Source of the DNA: an uncultured Pseudomonadales bacterium
Lineage (GTDB): Bacteria; Pseudomonadota; Gammaproteobacteria; Pseudomonadales; Azotimanducaceae
Assembly: GCA_958296025.1 (NCBI GenBank)
Contig: OY282430.1
Location: forward strand, 868,001-932,000
Direction: 5' to 3'
DNA length: 64,000 bases
The notes under the pieces were generated by a model. The model was not told the origin of the DNA, searched no databases, and was given only the letters and a program-made list of their open reading frames with translations. The position numbers and the translations under genes are program-made. Below are positions 52,325 through 61,047 of this stretch, in pieces; the stretch's first letter is position 1; every line of letters starts with the position of its first letter.

Positions 52325-52432
52325 AACTAAGGTTCAAGGCGTGCGGGCAACTCCAAGACAGTCCTCCTTTCAATTGTCCTTCCCCCCACTGGAGTTGCCT
52401 TCAGCGGCACCCGCCGCTGACACGCCTTTTTT
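52325..52432 (+). ncRNA. candidate regulatory small RNA with intrinsic terminator
   Basis: Starting about 7 bp after the -10 box, the transcript would be near 108 nt and has no open frame. It folds as a closed three-way structure: GGCGTG (52338-52343) pairs with CACGCC (52421-52426); inside, GGCAACTCCA (52346-52355) pairs with TGGAGTTGCC (52390-52399), and TCAGCGGC (52401-52408) with GCCGCTGA (52413-52420). TTTTTT (52427-52432) ends it, as in an intrinsic terminator. The first arm presents a pyrimidine-rich loop with TCCTCCTTT, able to pair with Shine-Dalgarno sequences. The next genes are on the other strand, so it is not a leader. Confidence 0.6.
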
Positions 52433-52581
52433 CCCCGCCCTTCGTTTCCCCTAGGTTGCAGAGCCGCGTCGCGGTCCGTTGCCCCATTCGCATCGGTTTC
52501 TTCGTCGACGCGTGGCGGCACGGCATCCCGGCCATTCCACCCGCCCCTCAAGCATGCACGTTGGGCGGACAGGGCGACGCG

Positions 52582-53601
52582 TCAACTCAGCAGGCTCAGA
52601 GCGGACTGCGCCCGGAGGTGGACGCTCTGCCGATAGGCGTCTAGGTCCAGGTCCCGATTGCTGCCCATCGCGCCGCTGAGGTAGCGCTTATAGACCCCTT
52701 GGCCGATGGCGGCCAAACGCCAATGGGAGAAGGCGCGATAGTAGTTGATGGCCAGCAGGCTGCGTCCGGTGCGCCGTTCGTACCAGACGCTGATTTCTTG
52801 CCGGGAAGGAAAGCCGCCGACGACGGTTGGCGGCAGTTCGGCCGCGCCGGTCGGCGGTGCCTCTTCTCCCGGTTCAACCCAGGAATTGAGCAGATAGCCG
52901 ACATCAGCCAAGGGGTCCCCCAAGGTGCAAAGCTCCCAGTCGAGCACCGCTCGAATCTTGCCGCTGCCGACCATCATGTTGCCCAGCCGATAGTCACCGT
53001 GGACAATGGTGGCGCCGACCTGTTCGGGCATGGCCTCCGCCAGCAGGCGAGAGGATTCCTCCATTTCCGGAATCTCATGGGTCTTTGACGCCTCCCATTG
53101 CCGGTTCCAACGCTTCAGTTGCCGGGCTAGATAGGCCTCCTTGCGGCCAAGGTCCGCCAAGCCCACGGCGTCCGGATCGACTAGATGCAGGCGCGCCAGC
53201 ACTTCAATGGTGTCCATGCCGAGGCTGTGCCTCTCGGTCGGCGCCAAGGCACTGGCGGCCTCGTCGTCATGCAACACGGTGCCCCTCACATAGTCCATGA
53301 CGTAGAAAGGGGCGCCGTTGACCGCCTTGTCCCGGCAAAGACCCACCGTTGGCGCCACCGGCACGTCGGCGCCGCGCAGCGCATGGATGATGCGGTGTTC
53401 CCGCCCCATGTCATGTGCGCTTTCCAGCACGTTGCCGAGGGGCGGGCGGCGCAGAACGTAAGCGCTGCCGGCTTGGTCAACGAAGCGGTAGGTCAGGTTG
53501 GAGTGTCCGCCGGCGATCAAGGAAAACGCCAAGGGCGGTTGCAGGTCCGGGATGCGCTCCAGCAACCAAGCGGTGACTTTGCCTTCGTTGACGCCCTCCA
53601 T
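52582..53601 (-). CDS. aminoglycoside-phosphotransferase-like kinase (APH/ACAD10 type), second
   Basis: A 339-residue kinase-fold protein. It shows SNLTYRF in the nucleotide-binding lobe, LRRPPLG with the ATP-site Lys/Arg, the catalytic HGDYRLGNMM and the metal-binding VLDWELCTLGDPLADVGYL. The last two are the exact pattern of ACAD10/11-linked kinases, which phosphorylate 4-hydroxyacyl-CoA ahead of dehydration. It is a different subfamily from the kinase at 48419. It may be co-transcribed with the coiled-coil gene upstream (25 bp apart). Confidence 0.88.
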   Translation of the reverse strand: MEGVNEGKVTAWLLERIPDLQPPLAFSLIAGGHSNLTYRFVDQAGSAYVLRRPPLGNVLESAHDMGREHRIIHALRGADVPVAPTVGLCRDKAVNGAPFYVMDYVRGTVLHDDEAASALAPTERHSLGMDTIEVLARLHLVDPDAVGLADLGRKEAYLARQLKRWNRQWEASKTHEIPEMEESSRLLAEAMPEQVGATIVHGDYRLGNMMVGSGKIRAVLDWELCTLGDPLADVGYLLNSWVEPGEEAPPTGAAELPPTVVGGFPSRQEISVWYERRTGRSLLAINYYRAFSHWRLAAIGQGVYKRYLSGAMGSNRDLDLDAYRQSVHLRAQSALSLLS

Positions 53602-53626
53602 GGTCGGCCCTCGGCTTAGGTGTGGC

Positions 53627-54373
53627 TTACAGCGTCGGTACCGCCGGGCGGGGTGCGATCAGTTCGGTTAGGCGGCTTTCAGTTCGCTCCAAGCGTTGGT
53701 TGATCTGTATGCGGTGGATGTCGTTGGCGGCGACGGCCTGTTCGTTTTCGGTCACCCGGCTGTTGAGACCGGCCAAGGTTTGGCTGGTGCTGTTGACTCG
53801 GTCCACCAAATCCCGCTGGCCGCGCAGAATTTGCCGCAGCTGCAGTTCGACGCTGGCGAACTGATCGATCAATTCTTGCTGCCGTCCGAATGCCTGCTCA
53901 TGTCGGTCCACGGCGCTTTGCAGGGATTTGTTCGCGCTTTGCAGTTCGCCGACGGCGGATTTCTGCGCCCGCAGCAGTTTTTGGTTGCCCTGAATCCAGC
54001 CTTTGTTGCGCTCGTTGGAAATGGCCCACAGCTTACGGATTTCGGATTCCCAGAAGTTGATCTGCTCGTCTGTTTCCGCGTCGGTCTCGCTGATGACCTG
54101 GTCGGTCATGCGCAGACGCTCCTCCAACGCCCGCAGGCGACGGTTGGCGTCGGCGGTCTTGGCTTGTTCGGCCAGGATTTGCTGATGTTGGTTGGCGATG
54201 AACCAGCCGGCCACGCCGAGACCGGCCACCAACACGGCAAGAACCAGATTAACGAATATCAGCTTGCCGCCGGAGGGGCTGCCGCCCCCGGACCGCCGCC
54301 GGCCGGCGGCGGAGCGGCCACGGGCGTCATTGGGTTCGGCTGTAATGCTGGATGTGCCTGTATGTTCCGACAC
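53627..54373 (-). CDS. membrane-anchored coiled-coil protein, unknown function
   Basis: A 248-residue protein. A basic, Ser/Gly-rich cytosolic N-terminus (RGRSAAGRRRSGGG) precedes one transmembrane helix (about residues 38-60, LIFVNLVLAVLVAGLGVAGW). The remainder (65-240) is almost entirely heptad-like helix rich in Q, E, L and R, so a periplasmic coiled coil is likely. A proline-containing tail closes it. It resembles in shape envelope-spanning or cell-division accessory proteins, but no family is recognised. Confidence 0.75.
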   Translation of the reverse strand: MSEHTGTSSITAEPNDARGRSAAGRRRSGGGSPSGGKLIFVNLVLAVLVAGLGVAGWFIANQHQQILAEQAKTADANRRLRALEERLRMTDQVISETDAETDEQINFWESEIRKLWAISNERNKGWIQGNQKLLRAQKSAVGELQSANKSLQSAVDRHEQAFGRQQELIDQFASVELQLRQILRGQRDLVDRVNSTSQTLAGLNSRVTENEQAVAANDIHRIQINQRLERTESRLTELIAPRPAVPTL

Positions 54374-54594
54374 TTGCCCGTCCTCAAACGACCAAAGCCG
54401 GCATTATAGGCCATAGGCATGGCGAGGCGGCACGGTAGCGCAGGCGATCCGCCCAGCGCAGCCGCGTAGCGGTCGTTCCCCAGTTGTTTGCCCTAGGCAA
54501 CGCTGTGCGCCGCCGACAACCCTATGGAGCATGGCTTGCCGAAGCGGGCGGCGAGGGGCTTGCCGACCCTTGGACCAAGCCCCTAGGACAGCGC

Positions 54595-55545
54595 TTAAGC
54601 CGCGGCGGCGGGCATCTCCGGTGCGGCGTTTGGGGAGGCCGCCGGCTCCATGTCAGCGGACGGCGTCGGCTCTGTTGACATCCCCGAATCGCCTGGCGTA
54701 GGCGCATCCATCGGTGCCATCGGTTCGTCGCCCGACATGGGGTCGTCGCCCGACATGGGGTCGTCGGCCGGCATCGGTTCGTCGCCTGGCATCGAGTCAT
54801 CGGCCGGCATCGGGTCGTCAGCCGGCATCGAGTCATCAGCGGGCATTGGCACCTCAGCCGGCGCTGCCTCAGCCGAGGAGGGCCCTGGCGTCGTCACCAA
54901 CAAGGCGCCAAGCAGCACGGCCCAGAGCACGAAGCCGGAGGTGATGACGCCCTTCACCGTGGCCATCGGCCCTGGCTTGCCGAAGATCGCGTTCAGCTCC
55001 AAGACGGCAACGATGATCAAAACGATGACCAAGCCCGTCATGTTGCCGTCGAAGGGGCCATTGGGCAGGTGGGCGCTGGAGCCCATGAAGTACAGCATGG
55101 GAATGGAGAACAGGGTGTTGGTGCGGGAGGCCAAGGCCGCCTTGGGCGCTGCAGCCGCCGCTTCCGGCAGGGCGCTGCCGCCGGCTTTGAGTTGCTCATT
55201 GGAGGCGATGAGGATTTTTTGGTTGGGCCAGATGATGAGCCAAACATTCAGGAACATCAGAATGGCCATGACGGAGCCGACAAGTGCGTCCACCGTTATG
55301 CCGGCACCGCGCACCCACAGCATGATGAGGCCGGTGAGCAGGGTGAACATCGCGCCCCAACGGAACCACCAAAGTGCCCGAGGCGCCAACTTCGTGAAGG
55401 CGTCGGTGCGGGCGTCCGGGTCCGCCTCCTTGAAGTATTCCGTCTGCACGAAATTGAAGTAGTAGAGTAGGCCAATCCAAGTGATGCCGAACAGGAAGTG
55501 GCCCCACTTGGCTAGATAGTCGATAATCGCCATGGTCATGGTCAT
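54595..55545 (-). CDS. PuuD-like (urate hydroxylase N-domain) membrane protein with acidic repeat tail
   Basis: A 316-residue protein. The first 210 residues hold about five to six helices of the type found in the membrane part of PuuD: KWGHFLFGITWIGLLYYFNF, MLWVRGAG and IWPNQKILIA. The cytochrome c domain of full PuuD is missing. Instead the protein ends in about 90 residues of acidic low-complexity sequence with repeats of the form MPADD/MSGDE. GGAGGA lies 8 nt before ATG 55545; two further in-frame ATGs follow at once. It may be an electron-carrier-interacting membrane protein; urate oxidation is not supported by context. Confidence 0.8.
   Translation of the reverse strand: MTMTMAIIDYLAKWGHFLFGITWIGLLYYFNFVQTEYFKEADPDARTDAFTKLAPRALWWFRWGAMFTLLTGLIMLWVRGAGITVDALVGSVMAILMFLNVWLIIWPNQKILIASNEQLKAGGSALPEAAAAAPKAALASRTNTLFSIPMLYFMGSSAHLPNGPFDGNMTGLVIVLIIVAVLELNAIFGKPGPMATVKGVITSGFVLWAVLLGALLVTTPGPSSAEAAPAEVPMPADDSMPADDPMPADDSMPGDEPMPADDPMSGDDPMSGDEPMAPMDAPTPGDSGMSTEPTPSADMEPAASPNAAPEMPAAAA
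54718..54849. repeat. coding tandem repeat of 15-bp units
   Basis: About nine units of 15 bp code for the pentapeptide M-P/S-x-D-D/E in the tail of the PuuD-like protein. Units differ mostly by single bases, as expected for replication slippage with selection for an acidic peptide. Confidence 0.75.
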
Positions 55546-55902
55546 TGCTTGTTCCTCCGATCAATTTGCGGATTGCTCAGCGTGCCGGCGAATATATACC
55601 CGCGTTGCCGCCGTTGCCAGCTTTCTTCCCCGCCGAGAACCTAGCGTACGGGATCATTTGCCTTGCGGACTTCTTCGGTCAGGCGGCCATGTTCCGCATG
55701 ATGGACTGTCGGGCGGGCGTTCGCATGGCGTCCAGAGCGCGGCGCTTCCCAGCATTAAGGCGTCCTGTTAGGGCGGATGCACGAGGGTGGGGCGGCGCTA
55801 AACTTAACTCATTGGTTCAGTTGGCTCACCTGCATGGAACGGATTGGCTAGTGGGCGGGGGTTGGCGCAACTGATGGACGGAGCACGGCAAAGGGACATG
55901 GA
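55546..55902. other. 357-bp divergent intergenic region with candidate promoter
   Basis: Lies between the PuuD-like gene (minus) and the SDR gene (plus). For the minus strand, TGGCAA (complement of 55614-55619), a 17-bp spacer and TATATT (complement of 55591-55596) form a plausible promoter ending 45 bp before the PuuD-like start. For the plus strand I find no convincing promoter. No RNA gene or repeat is seen. Confidence 0.4.
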
Positions 55903-56643
55903 ATGAAGGAGGTTCGCATCGCGCTGGTGATCGGCGCCACCTCGGATATAGGGCGCGCCATTGCGCACAAGCTGGCCGCCGAGGGCTGCGCCTTGCAGTT
56001 GGCGGCCCGGGACCCGTTGCGGCTGGCGCGGGAAGTGGAGGACCTGCAAGTGCGTTCCGGTGCCGCCGTCGCCGCCCATCATTGCGACGTACTCGATGAG
56101 AACGGCCGCGCATCCTTCCTGGACGAACTCGACCCGTTGCCAGATGCGGCTGTGTGTGTGGTGGGCGCTGCCGGGGACAGGGAAAAAAGTTTTTGCGACA
56201 CCGCCGTGGCGGAGCGGATCATGCGCAGCAACTACACTGGCCCGGCGTTGCTAATGGAAGCCTTGGCCGCTCGTTTCGCGCAGCGCGGCAGCGGCGTCTT
56301 GGTCGGCGTCAGTTCGGTGGCTGGCGACCGAGGCCGGGCGCGGAACTATGTCTATGGCTCGGCCAAGGCCGGCTTCACGGCCTTCCTGTCTGGGTTGCGC
56401 AACCGTCTGCACGCCTCCGGCGTTCGGGTGGTCACCTTAAAGCCCGGCTATGTGCATACCCGCATGACGGAGGGCATGAACATGCCGGAACTGCTGACGG
56501 CGACGCCGGAGGAGGTCGCCAATGCCGTGGTCAGAGCCATCCGCCGACATTTGGATGTGGTCTATGTGCGAGCCGTCTGGCGACCCATTATGCTGATTGT
56601 CCGCGCCGTTCCGGAATGGCTGTTCAAGCGGCTGAAACTCTAG
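55903..56643 (+). CDS. SDR-family oxidoreductase (DprE2-like)
   Basis: A 246-residue short-chain dehydrogenase. ALVIGATSDIGRAIA is the cofactor site, VSSVAGDRGRARNYVYGSAKAG (in short: S of VSSVAG and Y-G-S-A-K) gives the catalytic residues, and the tail VRAVPEWLFKRLKL is amphipathic and may dock to the membrane. The pattern is close to DprE2-type keto-sugar reductases and to general sugar/lipid SDRs. Its role here is open; no DprE1-like oxidase is in the window. It stands alone, convergent with groEL. Confidence 0.85.
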   Translation: MKEVRIALVIGATSDIGRAIAHKLAAEGCALQLAARDPLRLAREVEDLQVRSGAAVAAHHCDVLDENGRASFLDELDPLPDAAVCVVGAAGDREKSFCDTAVAERIMRSNYTGPALLMEALAARFAQRGSGVLVGVSSVAGDRGRARNYVYGSAKAGFTAFLSGLRNRLHASGVRVVTLKPGYVHTRMTEGMNMPELLTATPEEVANAVVRAIRRHLDVVYVRAVWRPIMLIVRAVPEWLFKRLKL

Positions 56644-56815
56644 GTGCATGGCGTGAACCATCGCCGCCGGCGCAGGGATCAAATAGACCGCCAAACCCTC
56701 GCCCGATGCCGGTCAGACATGGGCGGCGCGTGAGTCAACGGAAGCGGAACGGCACAGCAGCTTGAGGCCGCTCGTCGCTGACCGCGCAATGGTAAGGACA
56801 GCGGAGTTGCCGCGC

Positions 56816-56846
56816 AAAAAAAAGCCCCGGCCTTGGCCGGGGCTTT
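56816..56846 (-). terminator. intrinsic terminator of groESL
   Basis: On the minus strand, GCCCCGGCC and GGCCGGGGC form a 9-bp GC stem (56824-56832 with 56835-56843) with a 2-base loop, followed by eight Ts (complement of 56816-56823). It is 50 bp past the groEL stop. Confidence 0.9.
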
Positions 56847-56897
56847 GTTCGCTAGCTTCGTTGCTTGCAACGGAGCGAGACGATGGGCGAGGCTCGG

Positions 56898-58553
<1,656 letters not shown>

Positions 58554-58567
58554 CTATTGGTTCAACG

Positions 58568-58858
58568 TTAGCCTTCGAGCACGCCGAAGATCTCGCTTTC
58601 GCTGAGGATGAGCAGCTCATCCCCCTCGATCTTCACCGTGCTGCCGCCGTACTGGCCGAAAATGACCTTGTCGCCCGCCTTCACGTCCGGAGGACGCACT
58701 TCGCCGTTGTCCAGGAGCTTGCCCGGACCAACCGCCAACACTTCGCCCTGGGAGGGCTTTTCGGCGGCGGAATCCGGCAGCACGATTCCTCCGGCGGTGG
58801 TGGTTTCCTCTTCCAACCGGCGCACGACGACGCGGTCATGTAGTGGTCGAATGTTCAT
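58568..58858 (-). CDS. groES: 10-kDa co-chaperonin GroES
   Basis: A 96-residue lid subunit. [18 protein letters not shown] starts the beta barrel, the mobile loop is [13 protein letters not shown], and the roof loop [10 protein letters not shown] follows. ATG 58858 matches family starts. First gene of the operon, transcribed from the promoter at 59003-59030 through the CIRCE element. Confidence 0.97.
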   Translation of the reverse strand: MNIRPLHDRVVVRRLEEETTTAGGIVLPDSAAEKPSQGEVLAVGPGKLLDNGEVRPPDVKAGDKVIFGQYGGSTVKIEGDELLILSESEIFGVLEG

Positions 58859-58961
58859 TGGCTGAGTTCTCCCTGTTGTTCCTGCCTTGCGGCAAGCCTG
58901 TCGTTTCACGGTTCGCCGTTCGCCCCGCCGCCCCGTGCGGTGCGCGAGGCGGAAACGGTCA

Positions 58962-58988
58962 TTAGCACTCTCCTTGTCAGAGTGCTAA
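58962..58988. promoter_or_regulatory. CIRCE element (HrcA operator)
   Basis: TTAGCACTC (58962-58970), nine bases, GAGTGCTAA (58980-58988): a perfect match to the CIRCE consensus. It lies in the 5' untranslated region of groESL, between promoter and groES, so an HrcA repressor is expected elsewhere in the genome. Confidence 0.97.
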
Positions 58989-59002
58989 CCCAACGGCGGC
59001 GT

Positions 59003-59030
59003 ATAATAGGGGCGTTGTTTTTGGTTTCAA
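59003..59030 (-). promoter_or_regulatory. sigma-70 promoter of groESL
   Basis: On the minus strand TTGAAA (complement of 59025-59030), a 16-bp spacer and TATTAT (complement of 59003-59008) precede CIRCE by 14 bp. The plus strand carries a perfect TATAAT at 59002-59007 in the same place, possibly serving the divergent alkyltransferase-like gene. Confidence 0.75.
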
Positions 59031-59087
59031 GGCGTCAGCGGAAAAAAAATTCAATACGAGCCCAGTCCCGAACAACGGGTATGGCAG

Positions 59088-59354
59088 GTGGTGTCCATGA
59101 TTCCCAAGGGCAAGGTGGCCACTTACGGACAGGTGGCCGCCTTGGCCGGAATGCCGGCCCACGCCCGTTTCGTCGGCACGGTGCTGCGGCGCTTGCCCCC
59201 CGGCAGCCGTCTGCCTTGGCATCGGGTGGTCAACGCCGGCCTGCGCAGCTCCCTTGACGGCGCGGGTGGGGCGGAGCAGAGAAGGCGCTTGGCCGACGAG
59301 GGGGTGGCCTTCATCGGGCAAAGGGTGGCCCAAGCCTGCCGGTGGGCGCCCTAG
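59088..59354 (+). CDS. alkyltransferase-like DNA repair protein (Atl/MGMT C-domain), start unclear
   Basis: At least 88 residues. IPKGKVATYGQVAALAG is the DNA-binding helix-turn-helix, and PWHRV (43-47) replaces the PCHRV of active methyltransferases by Trp, so the protein should bind O6-alkylguanine and hand it to nucleotide excision repair. GTG 59088 is the first normal start codon, but the homologous sequence clearly extends upstream (SPEQRVWQVV, bases 59061-59090) without ATG, GTG or TTG in this frame. A run of eight A (59042-59049) stands there, suggesting a frameshift at the run, an unusual start codon such as ATT 59049, or a sequence error. Confidence 0.82.
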   Translation: MVSMIPKGKVATYGQVAALAGMPAHARFVGTVLRRLPPGSRLPWHRVVNAGLRSSLDGAGGAEQRRRLADEGVAFIGQRVAQACRWAP

Positions 59355-59464
59355 ACTGTCCGGTTGCACAAGCCCCGCAGCCACGGGCTGCGGTCAAATC
59401 ATCCCGCCCGAAGCGCCTCGCGCAGCGCCGACCCGATGACGAGCGGGCGGGCCCAGCCGAACGC

Positions 59465-60730
59465 TCAGTCGTATGGGTCTTCTTCGGACGCTTCCACTTG
59501 GCCTTCCGTTTGCGCCGCATAGGGCGCCACCCAGATCAGTAGGACCATGCCCGGCACGGCCAAGGCGGCACAGAGGTAAAAGAAGGGCGTCCAGCCAATG
59601 CCGTCAACGATCAGGCCGCTGGACATGGAGGCGAGCGTTCTGGGCAAGGCCGCCAGCGCGGTGAACAGGGCGAATTGGGTGGCCACGGCCAGGCGCGAGG
59701 TCTCCCGGGCGATGAAGGCGACCGAGGCGGCGGTGCCAAGACCGACGCCGAGGTACTCCGCGGAGATGACCGCCGCCAGCACCCAAGGGTCCGCTCCCGC
59801 CCCGGAGAGCCAGACGAAGCCGAAGATGGTGGCTAGCTGCACGCCGCCGAACAACCACAGGGCCTTGTTGATGCCGATCTTGACGATGGCCAAGCCGCCG
59901 AGAAGGCCGCCGATGACGGACGGCCATAGCGCCGCGTTCTTGGCGATGACGCCGATTTGCGTGGGGCTGAAGCCGAGGTCTATGTAGAAGGGGGTGGACA
60001 GGGCGGTGGCCATGTTGTCCCCCAGCTTGTAGAAGAACATGAACGCCAGCACCGCCAAGGCCGGCCCCAGAGACCGGCGGGCGAAGAACTCCCGGAAGGG
60101 CTCCGCCACCGCGGCGGCCAAGCTGGGCGGGATGCGCGGCTCGGCCACCGCCTCCTTGACGCTGAGGGTCAGGCCCACGCCGACCAGCATGAAGGCCGCC
60201 ATGATGGGAAAGATCCAGGACCAGTCGAGCAAATCTGCCAGAATCAACCCCAAGGACCCCGGCACTAGGCCGGACAGGCGATACACCTGCACATGGATGC
60301 TGTTGCCGAGCGCCAGCTCCGCCTCCGTGGGCAGCACTTCGCGTCGGTAGGCGTCGATGGCGATGTCTTGGGTGGCGCTGCAGACGGCGACCAGGAGGGA
60401 AACGGCGCTGACAAACGCCAGCGCGTCCGTCGGCGGCCAGAGACCAAGCGCCGCAATGGAGAGGATCAAGCCGATTTGCGTCACCAGCATCCAGCCCCGC
60501 CGCCGGCCCAGAATGGGCACTGCGTAGCGCTCCAGCACCGGTGACCAGAGGAACTTGAACGCATAGGGCGCTTGGATGGCGGTGAAGAAGCCGATGGCCG
60601 TAAGGCTCACGCCTTCAAGCCGCAGCCAGGCCGGCACCAACTGAATGAGCAGAAACAGCGGCAGCCCCGAAGCGAAGCCGGTGCCGGCGCAGATGAGCAT
60701 GCGCCGGTTCAGAACCTCTGCGTAGTGCAT
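59465..60730 (-). CDS. ampG: AmpG-family muropeptide permease
   Basis: A 421-residue MFS-type inner membrane protein with 12 or more helices. The PAT-family signature is seen in GFASGLPLFLLIQLVPAWL, APYAFKFLWSPVLERY and ATQDIAIDAYRREVLP. AmpG brings anhydromuropeptides into the cytosol for recycling and, where ampC/ampR exist, mediates beta-lactamase induction. No ampR is nearby; the serine hydrolase at 10408 is far away and not AmpC. The acidic tail EASEEDPYD is short and unconserved. Confidence 0.9.
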   Translation of the reverse strand: MHYAEVLNRRMLICAGTGFASGLPLFLLIQLVPAWLRLEGVSLTAIGFFTAIQAPYAFKFLWSPVLERYAVPILGRRRGWMLVTQIGLILSIAALGLWPPTDALAFVSAVSLLVAVCSATQDIAIDAYRREVLPTEAELALGNSIHVQVYRLSGLVPGSLGLILADLLDWSWIFPIMAAFMLVGVGLTLSVKEAVAEPRIPPSLAAAVAEPFREFFARRSLGPALAVLAFMFFYKLGDNMATALSTPFYIDLGFSPTQIGVIAKNAALWPSVIGGLLGGLAIVKIGINKALWLFGGVQLATIFGFVWLSGAGADPWVLAAVISAEYLGVGLGTAASVAFIARETSRLAVATQFALFTALAALPRTLASMSSGLIVDGIGWTPFFYLCAALAVPGMVLLIWVAPYAAQTEGQVEASEEDPYD

Positions 60731-60949
60731 CGCCTATCCATCTTGATGGTTTATGCAGCTCGCCGGCGTCTTTGCTTGGCGCCATGCCGCGAAAACCCTG
60801 CATTTGCGCAGCTACGGGGGAGTGCTTACCTTCCGAATCTTTTCCGTCCGGTAGTCATGCGGAACATGGTAGCCTGTTTGACGGAGGACCATCCACCTGC
60901 CCATTGGGTGGTGGAGACGCCGGTTAAGGCGGCGTTCTCCTACTTCATC

Positions 60950-60987
60950 TTGACGATAATGCGCGGCAACTGTATGTTGTTACAGTT
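60950..60987 (+). promoter_or_regulatory. promoter with perfect operator palindrome for the methyltransferase operon
   Basis: TTGACG (60950-60955), a 17-bp spacer and TATGTT (60973-60978) form the promoter. AACTGTA (60968-60974) and TACAGTT (60981-60987) are perfect 7-bp inverted repeats with six bases between them, covering the -10 box, as in autoregulated restriction-modification operons. The rest of the 317-bp gap 60731-61047 shows only short GC hairpins. Confidence 0.6.
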
Positions 60988-61047
60988 CTTCGGGTTTCTG
61001 TTCCGTTGGCGGAGGCCTTTGCCCCGCCGTATCAAGGAGATGTTGCG

